Shown here: positions 1-8,197 of the stretch, one piece after another | How the letters are laid out: the number at the start of each line of letters is the position of its first letter | Numbering within the stretch: the first letter of the stretch is position 1 | DNA from: Sutcliffiella horikoshii | Lineage (GTDB): Bacteria > Bacillota > Bacilli > Bacillales > Bacillaceae_I | Direction: 5' to 3' | Assembly (NCBI RefSeq): GCF_020524325.1 | Contig: NZ_JAIVKY010000012.1 | Span: forward strand, 26,642 to 90,641 | DNA: 64,000 bases | Position numbers and translations under genes: made by a program | Notes under the pieces: generated by a model | What the model was told of the DNA's origin: nothing | Database searches by the model: none | The model's input: the letters and a program-made list of their open reading frames with translations, nothing else

Positions 1-755
1 ACCTTTTTTGGGCTATCGACCGTCTTATCCAAGTGTCTTTGCAAGCATCATCCGTAAACGAAGCAAAAACAAATCTGGTTCATGAAGCGATTCAAATCCA
101 GCTAGAGGATGAAGCTACCTGCAGACTTATCGGGGAACATGCTCTTTCCTTGTTTCAAAAAAATGATAAACTGCTGACCATCTGTAATGCAGGATCCATA
201 GCAACCGCCCGTTACGGGACAGCGCTAGCTCCATTTCATTTAGCAAAAGAAAAGAATTTTCCTTTAAGTGTTTTTGCCTGTGAAACAAGACCAGTCCTGC
301 AAGGGTCTCGACTAACTGCTTGGGAGCTTCAGCAATCCGGTGTAGATGTAACGTTAATTACGGATAACATGGCAGCCCACACCATCAAGACTAAAGAAAT
401 CTCGGCTGTTATTGTTGGGGCTGACAGAATTACTGCCAATGGGGACACCGCAAACAAAATTGGTACCTACGGACTTGCGATTTTAGCTAAAGCATTTGGC
501 ATTCCGTTTTATGTAGCTTCACCTTTATCGACTTTTGATTTGTCAAAGGAAAATGGAGAAGAAATTGAAATTGAGGAAAGAAGGCCTGAGGAAATCACTC
601 ACCTTGGAGGGAAGCAAATAGCTCCAGATGGCATTTCCGTGTTTAACCCGGCATTTGATGTAACTCCAAATGAACTGATAACCGCCATCATTACCGAAAA
701 AGGCATCATCAGAGGCGACTATCTAAAATCCATCCCTGAACTCTTTAAAGATTGA
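1..755 (+). CDS. mtnA: S-methyl-5-thioribose-1-phosphate isomerase, 5' truncated by window
   Basis: Enzyme of the methionine salvage pathway that isomerises methylthioribose-1-phosphate to methylthioribulose-1-phosphate. The reading frame is open from base 3, and the residues before the first GTG (33) already fit the family (LFWAIDR), so this is the C-terminal two thirds of a ~350-residue protein and that GTG is an internal Val. Visible motifs are CNAGSIAT, holding the catalytic Cys, and [17 protein letters not shown], holding the catalytic Asp. Nothing downstream belongs to the pathway; a dispersed repeat follows the stop codon. Confidence 0.95.
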   Translation, partial: LFWAIDRLIQVSLQASSVNEAKTNLVHEAIQIQLEDEATCRLIGEHALSLFQKNDKLLTICNAGSIATARYGTALAPFHLAKEKNFPLSVFACETRPVLQGSRLTAWELQQSGVDVTLITDNMAAHTIKTKEISAVIVGADRITANGDTANKIGTYGLAILAKAFGIPFYVASPLSTFDLSKENGEEIEIEERRPEEITHLGGKQIAPDGISVFNPAFDVTPNELITAIITEKGIIRGDYLKSIPELFKD

Positions 756-790
756 TAGATAATATTTAATTACATTAAAATTACACTTAC

Positions 791-978
791 TGTTGATTTT
801 CGTTCCAGGCGCTTCGCTTTCCATGGGCGGTCCGGAAGCCTCCTCGGGCTGATGCCCTGCGGGGTCTTCCCTGTCCCTTCCTCCCATAGGACAAGGAAAG
901 CTCCTTCAGCAATTCATCGCACGAAGAAAATGCGATAACATTTTCGAGGAGTCTTCTCGCCTTCCACTTAAATCAACA
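791..978 (+). repeat. Dispersed MITE-like repeat, class A
   Basis: Imperfectly palindromic element bounded by TGTTGATT at the left and AATCAACA at the right. The left part (CGTTCCAGGCGCTTCGCTTT) matches the outer part of the copy at 29671-29798 in opposite orientation. The middle carries about 60 extra bases not seen in that copy. No coding capacity is visible. Confidence 0.7.
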
Positions 979-1206
979 AGGTAATCTTATTTGCAGGTTT
1001 ACTTTAATAGTTGTTGGGGCATATTAATCATTACTTTTTGAAGTATCATAACTAATTCTGTCTTTAAGTCGATTGAATTAAAGCTTTCGTCTATACATTC
1101 ATGCCAGAATTCTAAATCTCGTTAATTCTACGTTCATAATTTAGTTATCCCCTTTTAACCTGGATCAATATCTCCCAAAACCAGATAGTTTTCTATAATA
1201 TTTTCA

Positions 1207-1334
1207 GCTGTGGATTGAAGCAAATGGCGAAGACTCCTGCGGGGGAGTAGCGACAATGTTGAGACCCCGCAGGCTTGTCGAGGAGGCTCAAGGTCGCCCC
1301 GCGGAAAGCGTAGCCATTTGCGGAAAGGAACAGC
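1207..1334 (+). repeat. Dispersed MITE-like repeat, class B
   Basis: Left end GCTGTGGATT, right end GGAACAGC, with the shared inner blocks GGCGAAGACTCC, TTGAGACCCCGCAGG and GGAGGCTCAAGG. Same family as copies at 12385, 27824/29332, 32647, 32761, 56311 and 62916. The open frame across it on the minus strand is an artefact of the repeat. Confidence 0.75.
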
Positions 1335-1389
1335 GGAGTTTATCAAAACAACTAAAGATTAAAAGAAAATAAATTATCTTTAACCTTCT

Positions 1390-1986
1390 TTATTTCGCCC
1401 ACATTTCTGTTGGGTTTAGTTCGTATATTCCTGCTTCTCGGTACATGTAATGGTTGATGATGAATTCCCTGCGTATCGTCGCATAGTCTTCGTGAAATTG
1501 TTTTATGTGTTCATTGATTTCCTTTTCACTGTACTTCTTCCCCATCTCCAAGTCTTTGAGGATATGTTCAAAAATAATTAATTTCTTCTTCCGTTGCGCC
1601 GGAATGGTTTTTAATTTTCCATCCTTGGCAAGGAAATTCTGCAAGATCTGTTCTCTCTCTTTTTGCTCTTCCATCGTCCTCTCCCCTTTTCCGCTTCTTT
1701 CTAAGACGATAAAAAGACCTTCACTATGTTGTCTTAACGCCTTTTGATTCAAGTAATAATAAACAGTGTTCTTTTCTCTTCTTTCATACACAGCACTTAC
1801 TTCTTTTAACTTGGTAATATGATGGGAGATCGTCGGAGGTTTTACCCCTAATCTTTCTGCTAATTCTTGTCCACTTAGAGGTTCTTCGGTCGATAATAAG
1901 ACCAACAGTTTAATTCTAGTTGTATCCCCCATCACTTTGTAATAGTTGACGAGTTTATCCAGTTGCAGGATAATCCACTCCTTCAC
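1390..1986 (-). CDS. ArsR-family transcriptional regulator with DUF2087 domain
   Basis: A 198-residue cytoplasmic DNA-binding regulator. Residues ~10-85 form a winged helix of the ArsR type (DTTRIKLLVLLS, then LSGQELAERLGVKPPTISHHI). The C-terminal ~75 residues (KLKTIPAQRKKKLIIFEHIL...YSEKEINEHIKQFHEDYATIRREFI) match DUF2087, a domain often attached to ArsR heads. No metal-binding Cys pair is seen in the HTH, so the ligand is unknown. Start taken as GTG at 1986; the Shine-Dalgarno is poor (GAAG directly adjacent), and an internal ATG at residue 20 would cut the HTH. A strong sigma-A promoter overlapped by a symmetrical operator lies just upstream, which suggests autoregulation. Confidence 0.85.
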   Translation of the reverse strand: MKEWIILQLDKLVNYYKVMGDTTRIKLLVLLSTEEPLSGQELAERLGVKPPTISHHITKLKEVSAVYERREKNTVYYYLNQKALRQHSEGLFIVLERSGKGERTMEEQKEREQILQNFLAKDGKLKTIPAQRKKKLIIFEHILKDLEMGKKYSEKEINEHIKQFHEDYATIRREFIINHYMYREAGIYELNPTEMWAK

Positions 1987-1989
1987 CTT

Positions 1990-2041
1990 CGATTAGATGT
2001 ATATCTAATTAGATGATAATCTAATCGAATGGTGAAATCAA
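1990..2041 (-). promoter_or_regulatory. Autoregulatory promoter-operator of the ArsR gene
   Basis: On the minus strand TTGATT (2036-2041) and TATCAT (2013-2018) are separated by 17 bp, a good sigma-A promoter. The -10 is covered by a 38-bp palindrome (1990-2027): outer arms CGATTAGAT/ATCTAATCG and an inner perfect ATCTAATTAGAT (2003-2014), both centred on the same point. This gives four ATTAGAT half-sites. Binding by the ArsR product is an inference from position and symmetry. Confidence 0.7.
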
Positions 2042-2148
2042 CCTTTTTTCTTATCTTTGTTTAAAATCGAACCTTTTTCTTCCGGGCTGATAACATTTAG
2101 TTTGGTTAATACCTTTGTATAAAAAATAATTTTATTATTTTTCCCCAT
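2038..2148 (-). CDS. Possible small Lys-rich protein (36 aa)
   Basis: Short open frame starting MGKNNKIIFYTKVL and ending KDKKKG, with GGAG nine bases before the ATG at 2148 (an alternative ATG at 2157 is too close to it). Its TGA overlaps the -35 hexamer of the ArsR promoter. No family recognised. It may be only a chance frame; composition is plausible for a small basic protein. Confidence 0.3.
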   Translation of the reverse strand: MGKNNKIIFYTKVLTKLNVISPEEKGSILNKDKKKG

Positions 2149-2243
2149 TTTGTTCATCTCCAGTTTTGCCCTTGAGCAACATTTTTAGTTATAGTAAATT
2201 ATATGAAGAAAATGAAAAATTGATACATGCTTGCAACTTTATG

Positions 2244-2278
2244 AACAAAAAAATACGATAGCTTAATCACTATCGTAC
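2244..2278 (-). terminator. Rho-independent terminator for ogt/kinase transcript
   Basis: Read on the minus strand: ACGATAG, 8-nt loop, CTATCGT, then A and seven T. Lies just after the ogt stop codon. Confidence 0.75.
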
Positions 2279-2307
2279 AAAGTTTCCACATTATTTCTTT
2301 TTAAGCT

Positions 2308-2796
2308 CTATAGCAATACGCCTTCTAATTTTAATAGTTCTTCTTTCATCCCGATTTTATCTCCAGCATACCCTACCAGGTCTTTATTCTTACCAATGAC
2401 GCGGTGGCAAGGAATGACAATAGGCAGTGGATTTCTTCGGTTCGCTTGTCCAATTGCCCTGACTGCTAAGGGTCTGTTTATTTCTTTAGCAATGTCCTGG
2501 TAACACTTCACTTCTCCATACTGGATTTTGCTCAATGCCTCCCAGACTTCCTTTTGAAAAGTTGTCCCTTCCAAATGAAATGGTAAATCAAACGCAGAGC
2601 GGTCACCCGCAAAATATTCTTGAAGTTGGAATGTAGCCAATTCACATAATGGATCATTAGGTGTGTAATTGTATAAATTACCTTCCTTATCCTTTTGAAG
2701 AAATTCTTTATCAAACTCAATTCTAACTAGTTGTTCTTCATGACAAATAACATATATAGTGCCTATTGGAGTTAGAACGCTACTGTACCGGTACAT
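2308..2796 (-). CDS. ogt: Methylated-DNA--protein-cysteine S-methyltransferase
   Basis: Suicide DNA repair protein that moves O6-methyl groups from guanine to its own cysteine. At 162 residues it is the usual Ogt/AdaB length. The active-site motif IPCHRVIG is intact with Cys at ~130; GEVKCYQDIA and RAIGQANRRNP are the conserved DNA-binding and asparagine-hinge segments. It lies 30 bp downstream of the multi-PAS kinase on the same strand and may be co-transcribed with it; a terminator follows. Confidence 0.93.
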   Translation of the reverse strand: MYRYSSVLTPIGTIYVICHEEQLVRIEFDKEFLQKDKEGNLYNYTPNDPLCELATFQLQEYFAGDRSAFDLPFHLEGTTFQKEVWEALSKIQYGEVKCYQDIAKEINRPLAVRAIGQANRRNPLPIVIPCHRVIGKNKDLVGYAGDKIGMKEELLKLEGVLL

Positions 2797-2826
2797 AAAT
2801 AGATTCCCTCTTTCTTCTTGTCCGAT

Positions 2827-5037
2827 TTAATGAACGGTAGGTGACCCTATCGGCAATTTAATATGGAATGTAGTACCTTTACCAAGCTCACTGCTGACTT
2901 CAATGGTCCCATTGTGTTCCTCTACAATTTTATAGCTTACCATAAGACCAAGTCCTGTACCACGTTCCTTTGTTGTATAGAAAGGCTCCCCAAGCTTTTT
3001 CAGCTTATCTTCCGGGATTCCTGTTCCTTCATCCATAATGGAAATTAGTATCTGCTCCCCTTCTATTTTTTCAAGGCCAACAGATACCGTCCCTCCCTTA
3101 GGCATAACTTCAATGGCGTTTTTTAATATATTTATAAACACTTGTTTTAGTTGATTAGGTTCACAATAAATGTCCGGTAACCCATCCTCAATGGAAGTAA
3201 TAAATTGAACGTTTTCCAAAGATGCTTGGGCACTTAACAGATCCAATGTTTCCTTCATGATGACAGTCGCATTTTTTCTTTGATACGAAATCGCCTGTGG
3301 CTTTGCCAATACGAGGAATTCCGTAATGATGGATTCAATTCTTTTTAACTCAGAGGTGATCACATCAAAATACATGGTATATTGATCTTCTGCCATGCTG
3401 TTTTGTAAGAGCTGGATAAATCCTTTAAGTGCAGTCATCGGGTTTCTTATTTCATGAGCAATTCCTGCGGCTAACTCGCCAACGACGGTCAAGGTGTCTG
3501 ACTTTCTAAGTTGATCTTCCATTTCCCTTTTTTCCGTTATATTACGGAAAATCGTCATGTGCAACCCTTCAATGACGTTTTTCTTGGCAGAGTATTCAAT
3601 GATTTGCGCTCCAAGCTCCCCATCCAAGCATACCTCTCCACTTAACTCTTCGCTTTCCGGGCACTTTTTCCACTGTGACTGAATTTCCTTCAACTGATCA
3701 TGTGGAATATACCAATGAAGGGAGTTGTTCATTAAATCTTCTTTGGACAAACCTAAAATTTTGCTGGCATTGGGATTGGCATCAATAATATTACATTTGT
3801 TGTCCCAAAGAAGTATGCCATCCATGGCGTTATTAAAAATCTTTCTGAATTTCTGTTCGCTCTCTCTTAAATCTTTCTCCATTTTTCTTCGTTCACTGAC
3901 GTTCCTGAATATTATCATGTTAAAACCATCAATGATGCCTTTATTCGCTGTGAACTCTAATAGCTTCTTCTGTCCGTTTGGCATATGAAACTCAAGTTCT
4001 TCTCTTATTTCTCCCCTTGCACCGAACTGTTTAACAATGGAAAATACTCTTTTATCATTTTTGGGAACGAATTCGTGAAGCTTCGAGCGAACCAAATCAT
4101 CCAGTGGTAATTCAAAAGCTCTGCTTGCAGCAGGATTGGCCCGTTTTATTTGCCCATTATTATCTACCAATACGATCGCGTCCAATGCGTGTTGAAACAT
4201 TTCTCTGAAACGCTCTTCGCTTTTCTTCAGTTGTAGCTCCATATTTCGTTTTTCCGTTACATCTCTCATTATTGCTAAATAGTAGTCATCATAAATATTA
4301 GCTGTAATGGTGACTTCAAAGGTCTTACGCTCACCTGTATGAAGAACTACCGGCAATTCTCCCCTAACCCGACCATGGTTATCTAAAAGATTCCAGATCT
4401 TCGTCATTTTATATTGAAATCCGTCTTCCACAAAATCATCCAACTTTGATTGTAAAAGGTCTAATTTCGGCATGGCAAAATTAGAGCAAAATGCAGGGTT
4501 TACATCGATAAACAACCCATCTCTGTCAAACACCACAATTCCGTCCACTGCTCTATTTATTACATCATGATACATTTGTTTACTTTTGCTAGATTCTTTT
4601 TCTAGTTGTTTTTTTGTGGATATGTCACGGATGATACATATATCCAGTCCACTTTCATCCGGGTTACGAACAGCGGAATATTCCACAAATTTTATTGAAC
4701 CGTTATCCAACCGCACAATCAATTCATTTTTCAATTCTCCTAATTCATTTAACTGAGCTTCCTGATATTCTACTTCCTCTTTTGGCATTAACTCTAGGAA
4801 ATCATGCAACTTGCGCTGTAACAATTCCTCTTTAGGCAATTCAAAAAGTTCACATGCTTTTTGGTTCACTTGAAAGAATTCGACATTTTCATTGAATAAG
4901 ATTATTGCATCATTGGCATGTTCAAATGTAAGTTGCAGAAACCTGTTTTCCTTTTCCAGCTTTTGAAGCTTGGCAGTTAGCGTTTCTATTTCTGCCTCCA
5001 ACTTCCTGGTTTCTTCCTTCACCATGTGTTGGATCAT
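2827..5037 (-). CDS. Four-PAS sensor histidine kinase (sporulation-kinase type, orphan)
   Basis: 736-residue cytoplasmic kinase with no membrane segment. Order: N-terminal coiled coil (~5-35), four PAS repeats (~36-140, 155-265, 277-385, 397-505), HisKA with phospho-acceptor His at ~528 in AAGIAHEIRNP, then HATPase_c with the N box (FINILKNAIEVMPKGG), DEGTGIP and GTGLGL. The architecture resembles the KinA/KinE group that feeds the Spo0F-Spo0A phosphorelay. No response regulator is adjacent, as expected for that group. Assigning it to the phosphorelay is inference; it could serve another orphan regulator. An Sda-like kinase inhibitor is encoded elsewhere in the window (62165). Confidence 0.88.
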   Translation of the reverse strand: MIQHMVKEETRKLEAEIETLTAKLQKLEKENRFLQLTFEHANDAIILFNENVEFFQVNQKACELFELPKEELLQRKLHDFLELMPKEEVEYQEAQLNELGELKNELIVRLDNGSIKFVEYSAVRNPDESGLDICIIRDISTKKQLEKESSKSKQMYHDVINRAVDGIVVFDRDGLFIDVNPAFCSNFAMPKLDLLQSKLDDFVEDGFQYKMTKIWNLLDNHGRVRGELPVVLHTGERKTFEVTITANIYDDYYLAIMRDVTEKRNMELQLKKSEERFREMFQHALDAIVLVDNNGQIKRANPAASRAFELPLDDLVRSKLHEFVPKNDKRVFSIVKQFGARGEIREELEFHMPNGQKKLLEFTANKGIIDGFNMIIFRNVSERRKMEKDLRESEQKFRKIFNNAMDGILLWDNKCNIIDANPNASKILGLSKEDLMNNSLHWYIPHDQLKEIQSQWKKCPESEELSGEVCLDGELGAQIIEYSAKKNVIEGLHMTIFRNITEKREMEDQLRKSDTLTVVGELAAGIAHEIRNPMTALKGFIQLLQNSMAEDQYTMYFDVITSELKRIESIITEFLVLAKPQAISYQRKNATVIMKETLDLLSAQASLENVQFITSIEDGLPDIYCEPNQLKQVFINILKNAIEVMPKGGTVSVGLEKIEGEQILISIMDEGTGIPEDKLKKLGEPFYTTKERGTGLGLMVSYKIVEEHNGTIEVSSELGKGTTFHIKLPIGSPTVH

Positions 5038-5373
5038 GATCTTCCCCCACTTATCATATATTTAGATTCTTTTCTCAAAGATTATTGTTTTAGACAACGG
5101 ACAAGTAACTAGGAACTAGGAATACATATTATTAATCAACCACTCTGTAATCTTCTACATCCTCCATCTAAATTCCTTTGTTCTACATTTAACGCAATAA
5201 AAAAGTCATTTCAGAAATCATTTTGTAATAATTCCAGATTTCCTGTTGATAATGGAAGAGAGGAAAGATTTACTAGCCCTAGAAAAAAGGCATGAAATCG
5301 TTACCCACCATATTTAATTATGATAAACTATATTAGTTATAGAATTTTTCACTAGGAGTTTGATGGATTTATA
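5038..5373. other. Divergent intergenic region without recognisable gene
   Basis: 336 bp of AT-rich sequence between the kinase (leftward) and the radical SAM gene (rightward). It must hold both promoters, but no hexamer pair with good spacing stands out. Just before the radical SAM gene, AGGAG (5354-5358) is followed by a three-codon frame ATG GAT TTA TAA (5363-5374) whose stop overlaps the gene start as TAATG. Confidence 0.5.
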
Positions 5374-7137
5374 ATGAAAATAATTGCCACAACATTAAAC
5401 GCGAAATATATCCATACCAATCTTGCCATTCGCTATTTGAAAGCTTATGCAGAACCGGAATTTAAAGTAGATCTAGTAGAATATACGATTAAAGATCCTG
5501 TTATGAATATTGTATCTGACCTCATCCAAAAGAAACCGGATGTCATTGGTTTCAGCTGCTATATTTGGAACATAGAAGAAACAATCAAAGTGATGAGTAT
5601 GTTGAAGAAAATCAACCCGGAGCTCATCCTCGTTCTTGGTGGTCCAGAGGTGACCTATGATGTGAGTGAATGGCTTGACCGCTTAACGGATGTTGATTTT
5701 ATCGTACTCGGCGAAGGTGAAATCACTTTCAAGCAACTGCTACAAGAGCTGCAAGGTGAACGAAACTTCGAGTCCATCACTGGGCTGGCTTATCGAGATG
5801 GAGACGACAAAAAAATCTCCGCTCAACGAAATAAAGTAGATTTAAAAGAACTGCCATCTCCATACAGATTTGACGAGGACCTCTCTCAACTTGGCAAACG
5901 TGTCACATACTTTGAAACAAGCAGGGGCTGTCCTTTTAGCTGTCAGTTCTGTTTATCATCCATTGAAGTAGGCGTTCGTTACTTTGATAGGGAAAAAGTA
6001 AAAGAAGATATTCGCTTCTTGATGAACAATGGAGCAAAGACGATTAAATTTGTGGACCGCACCTTTAACATCAGTCGAAGCTATGCCATGGAAATGTTCC
6101 GCTTCTTAATCGATGAACATCTTCCGGGCACCGTTTTCCAATTTGAAATCACAGCTGACATCATGAGACCGGAAGTTATTGAATTCTTGAACAAGGAAGC
6201 TCCTGCAGGACTGTTCCGCTTTGAAATAGGTGTACAGTCGACCAATGATTCCACCAATGAACTTGTGATGCGCAAACAGAACTTCGCCAAATTATCGCGT
6301 ACTGTCACCATGGTTAAAGAAGGCGGAAAAATTGATCAACACTTAGATTTGATTGCCGGGTTGCCTGAAGAAGATTACCACTCTTTCAAGAAAACATTTA
6401 ATGATGTATTTGCCCTTCGCCCTGAAGAGCTTCAACTTGGTTTCTTGAAAATGTTGCGAGGTACCGGATTAAGGATTCGCTCGAACGATCATGGTTATAT
6501 CTATATGGACCACGCACCATACGAAATCCTTGGAAATAACATTTTAAGCTTTGATGACATTATCCGAATTAAGCAAGTAGAAGATGTTCTTGAAAAGTTC
6601 TGGAACGATCATCGAATGGATGCCACGGTGGAGCACTTGGTTACCCATGTATTTGAAACACCTTTCGATTTCTTCCAAGATTTCGGCGCATATTGGGATA
6701 AACAAGGTTGGTCCAGAATCGGTCATCAACTTGAAGACCTTTATAAACGTCTAAATTCCTTCCTACAAGAAGAAAAAGCTCTATCAGTATCTGTAGTGGA
6801 AAGCATGATGAAATACGATTACCTACGTCACCAGAAATTCAAGCCTCGTAAACCTTGGTGGCAGGATCGCCTTGAAAAAGAAGATAGAAGCAGTATTTAC
6901 AAGCAAGTGATTGAAAATCCTGCAATATTAGGTAATCAGTTTTCTGCGCATAACTTAAACGAAAAAGACCTATATAAACATACAATGATTGAAAGTCTTC
7001 AATTTAATCTGGCACATTACCTTCATCATGGTGAGATCATGGAAGAGGAAAGCTATGTATTAGTCTATTTCAACCAAAACACAAACAAAGCGGAAATTTA
7101 CCCTTTAGATTCGAAAAAAAGAAAAACTGCTAGCTGA
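5374..7137 (+). CDS. B12-binding radical SAM protein (DUF4080-type C terminus)
   Basis: 587-residue member of the cobalamin-binding radical SAM group. Residues ~1-130 form a B12-binding Rossmann region (DVIGFSCYIWN, ILVLGGPEVTY, VLGEGE) and ~175-400 the radical SAM barrel with the [4Fe-4S] motif CPFSCQFC (Cys ~186, 190, 193). The remaining ~190 residues resemble the DUF4080 tail of Bacillus homologues. The substrate is unknown. It stands alone, divergent from the kinase and closed by a strong terminator. The Shine-Dalgarno is unusually far from the start (15 nt) because a three-codon leader frame lies between. Confidence 0.85.
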   Translation: MKIIATTLNAKYIHTNLAIRYLKAYAEPEFKVDLVEYTIKDPVMNIVSDLIQKKPDVIGFSCYIWNIEETIKVMSMLKKINPELILVLGGPEVTYDVSEWLDRLTDVDFIVLGEGEITFKQLLQELQGERNFESITGLAYRDGDDKKISAQRNKVDLKELPSPYRFDEDLSQLGKRVTYFETSRGCPFSCQFCLSSIEVGVRYFDREKVKEDIRFLMNNGAKTIKFVDRTFNISRSYAMEMFRFLIDEHLPGTVFQFEITADIMRPEVIEFLNKEAPAGLFRFEIGVQSTNDSTNELVMRKQNFAKLSRTVTMVKEGGKIDQHLDLIAGLPEEDYHSFKKTFNDVFALRPEELQLGFLKMLRGTGLRIRSNDHGYIYMDHAPYEILGNNILSFDDIIRIKQVEDVLEKFWNDHRMDATVEHLVTHVFETPFDFFQDFGAYWDKQGWSRIGHQLEDLYKRLNSFLQEEKALSVSVVESMMKYDYLRHQKFKPRKPWWQDRLEKEDRSSIYKQVIENPAILGNQFSAHNLNEKDLYKHTMIESLQFNLAHYLHHGEIMEEESYVLVYFNQNTNKAEIYPLDSKKRKTAS

Positions 7138-7160
7138 TTTCAGCTAACAGTTTTTCTTTT
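7122..7160 (+). terminator. Strong terminator of radical SAM gene (shared with the opposing small gene)
   Basis: Stem AAAAACTG-c-TAGCTGA pairing with TCAGCTA-a-CAGTTTTT, followed by CTTTTTATT. It overlaps the stop codons of both converging genes. Confidence 0.85.
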
Positions 7161-7314
7161 TATTCTTTTTGTTGTTTGATTCTATTGCATTTTCAAAAGC
7201 TTTCGCAGCATTAGGGTCGCCAAATTCAGGACCAAATTCCTCGTTTAAACTGTCTTGAGAGATAGCATGCTCCGAACTATGTGCCTGCTTTTGCTTTTTC
7301 TTTTTTGCATCCAT
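7144..7314 (-). CDS. Small Lys-rich protein of unknown function (56 aa)
   Basis: Frame begins MDAKKKKQKQAHSSEHAI, has an acidic middle (NEEFGPEFGD) and ends in a Lys/Asn tail. AAGGGGG sits nine bases before the ATG, so it is very likely translated. It shares a terminator with the converging radical SAM gene and lies 15 bp downstream of a second small gene of similar flavour, so the two may be one transcript. Size and composition recall small spore or stress peptides of Bacillus, but I do not recognise a named family. Confidence 0.65.
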   Translation of the reverse strand: MDAKKKKQKQAHSSEHAISQDSLNEEFGPEFGDPNAAKAFENAIESNNKKNKKKNC

Positions 7315-7328
7315 TTTAATAAGCCCCC

Positions 7329-7490
7329 TTATTTTCCTTGTCTGCCATGTTTCGAATTACGGTTTGCTCCACGGATCATATCTTCTTTATCATATGCAGC
7401 AGAGAATTCCGTATCAGGTAAGCTTTCTTTTGGTGTTTTGTTATTATTTTTAGCTGCATCATGAGCAACTTTCCTTTTTGCCAATGCCAT
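7329..7490 (-). CDS. Small basic protein of unknown function (53 aa)
   Basis: Begins MALAKRKVAHDAAKNN and ends NRNSKHGRQGK; basic ends and an acidic Ser/Asp/Glu centre. The start at 7490 has GGGGGTG almost touching the ATG; a longer form starting further upstream in the same frame is possible. Immediately upstream of the 7314 gene on the same strand. No family is assigned; composition resembles small intrinsically disordered Bacillus proteins. Confidence 0.55.
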   Translation of the reverse strand: MALAKRKVAHDAAKNNNKTPKESLPDTEFSAAYDKEDMIRGANRNSKHGRQGK

Positions 7491-7628
7491 CACCCCCGTG
7501 CAATTAGATTGCCCCTTTGTTATTTTTCGCATTCTTAACTCAATCAAAACTACTCTGTAACTTACTTCGTACATAGTTATTTATTTTAATGAAATGCTAA
7601 AACTATATATAATCCGGAGGTGTAAGGA

Positions 7629-7976
7629 ATGTCAGAAAAAGATAAGTCATTGGAAGTCCCATATATGGAAGAAACGATGCCGCATCAAATCAGCTCCCCT
7701 TCCTTCAAAGGCTCCAATATAAAAATGCAACCGCCATTTGTTAACGAACATGGTGTAGTCATTGGTGACAGCAAATATAATTCTGAAGAATCCCCATTAA
7801 ATAACTGGAGTGACGACATGGATCCCGCCATCATGGCTGGTGACCAATGGGTCCACCCAACAAATGATATCGGATGGAACTCTGCTGAAAACAGGGAGCT
7901 CGTTGAAAAATCCAAAAAACCTCAAGGCTTCCCATTTACACATCAAGACAAAGATGTTAGTTATGACAGAGACTAA
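7629..7976 (+). CDS. DUF3905-like protein (115 aa)
   Basis: Soluble 115-residue protein without signal peptide or membrane segment. The centre (NNWSDDMDPAIMAGDQWVHP, then TNDIGWNSAENRE) and the end (FPFTHQDKDVSYDRD) fit the Bacillus-restricted DUF3905 group, whose function is unknown. Good ribosome site (CCGGAGGTG) ahead of ATG. It stands alone; a degenerate dispersed repeat follows the stop codon. Confidence 0.65.
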   Translation: MSEKDKSLEVPYMEETMPHQISSPSFKGSNIKMQPPFVNEHGVVIGDSKYNSEESPLNNWSDDMDPAIMAGDQWVHPTNDIGWNSAENRELVEKSKKPQGFPFTHQDKDVSYDRD

Positions 7977-7984
7977 TTGATAAT

Positions 7985-8131
7985 TTCCGTTGGATGAGTT
8001 TTGAGGAGAGAGGCGTCCTCTCTACTACCTTTTGGGGATTTCCCCTGCCAGTTCGGTCGGAGAGATCAGCTCCTTTTGACCTTTCAAACCTTTAGAAGGG
8101 GAAGCGAAGCGCCTGAAACGGAAATCAACTG
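7985..8131 (-). repeat. Degenerate class A repeat
   Basis: The right end, GGGGAAGCGAAGCGCCTGAA followed by ACGGAAATCAAC, matches the outer part of the class A repeat. The left half is strongly diverged, keeping only a TTTCCGTT block. It separates DUF3905 from the potassium channel gene. Confidence 0.45.
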
Positions 8132-8150
8132 GCATTTATAATTACCAATC

Positions 8151-8180
8151 AAAAAAGAGACCAATTCAGGTCTCTTTTTC
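8151..8180. terminator. Bidirectional terminator
   Basis: AAAAAGAGACC, 6-nt loop, GGTCTCTTTTT. Positioned after the leftward potassium channel gene and usable in both directions. Confidence 0.8.
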
Positions 8181-8197
8181 AAATTGATTTTTTAATT

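Noticed and set aside
1013..1133. Minus-strand frame reading LEFWHECIDESFNSIDLKT ... PQQLLK
   Set aside because: Looks gene-like but has no start in frame; an upstream ATG with AAGGGG is in a different frame. It may be a frameshifted remnant, but nothing confirms it.
1155..1346. 63-codon frame on the minus strand
   Set aside because: Lies inside a dispersed class B repeat; the same frame type appears in other copies (32625-32936, 62846-63037).
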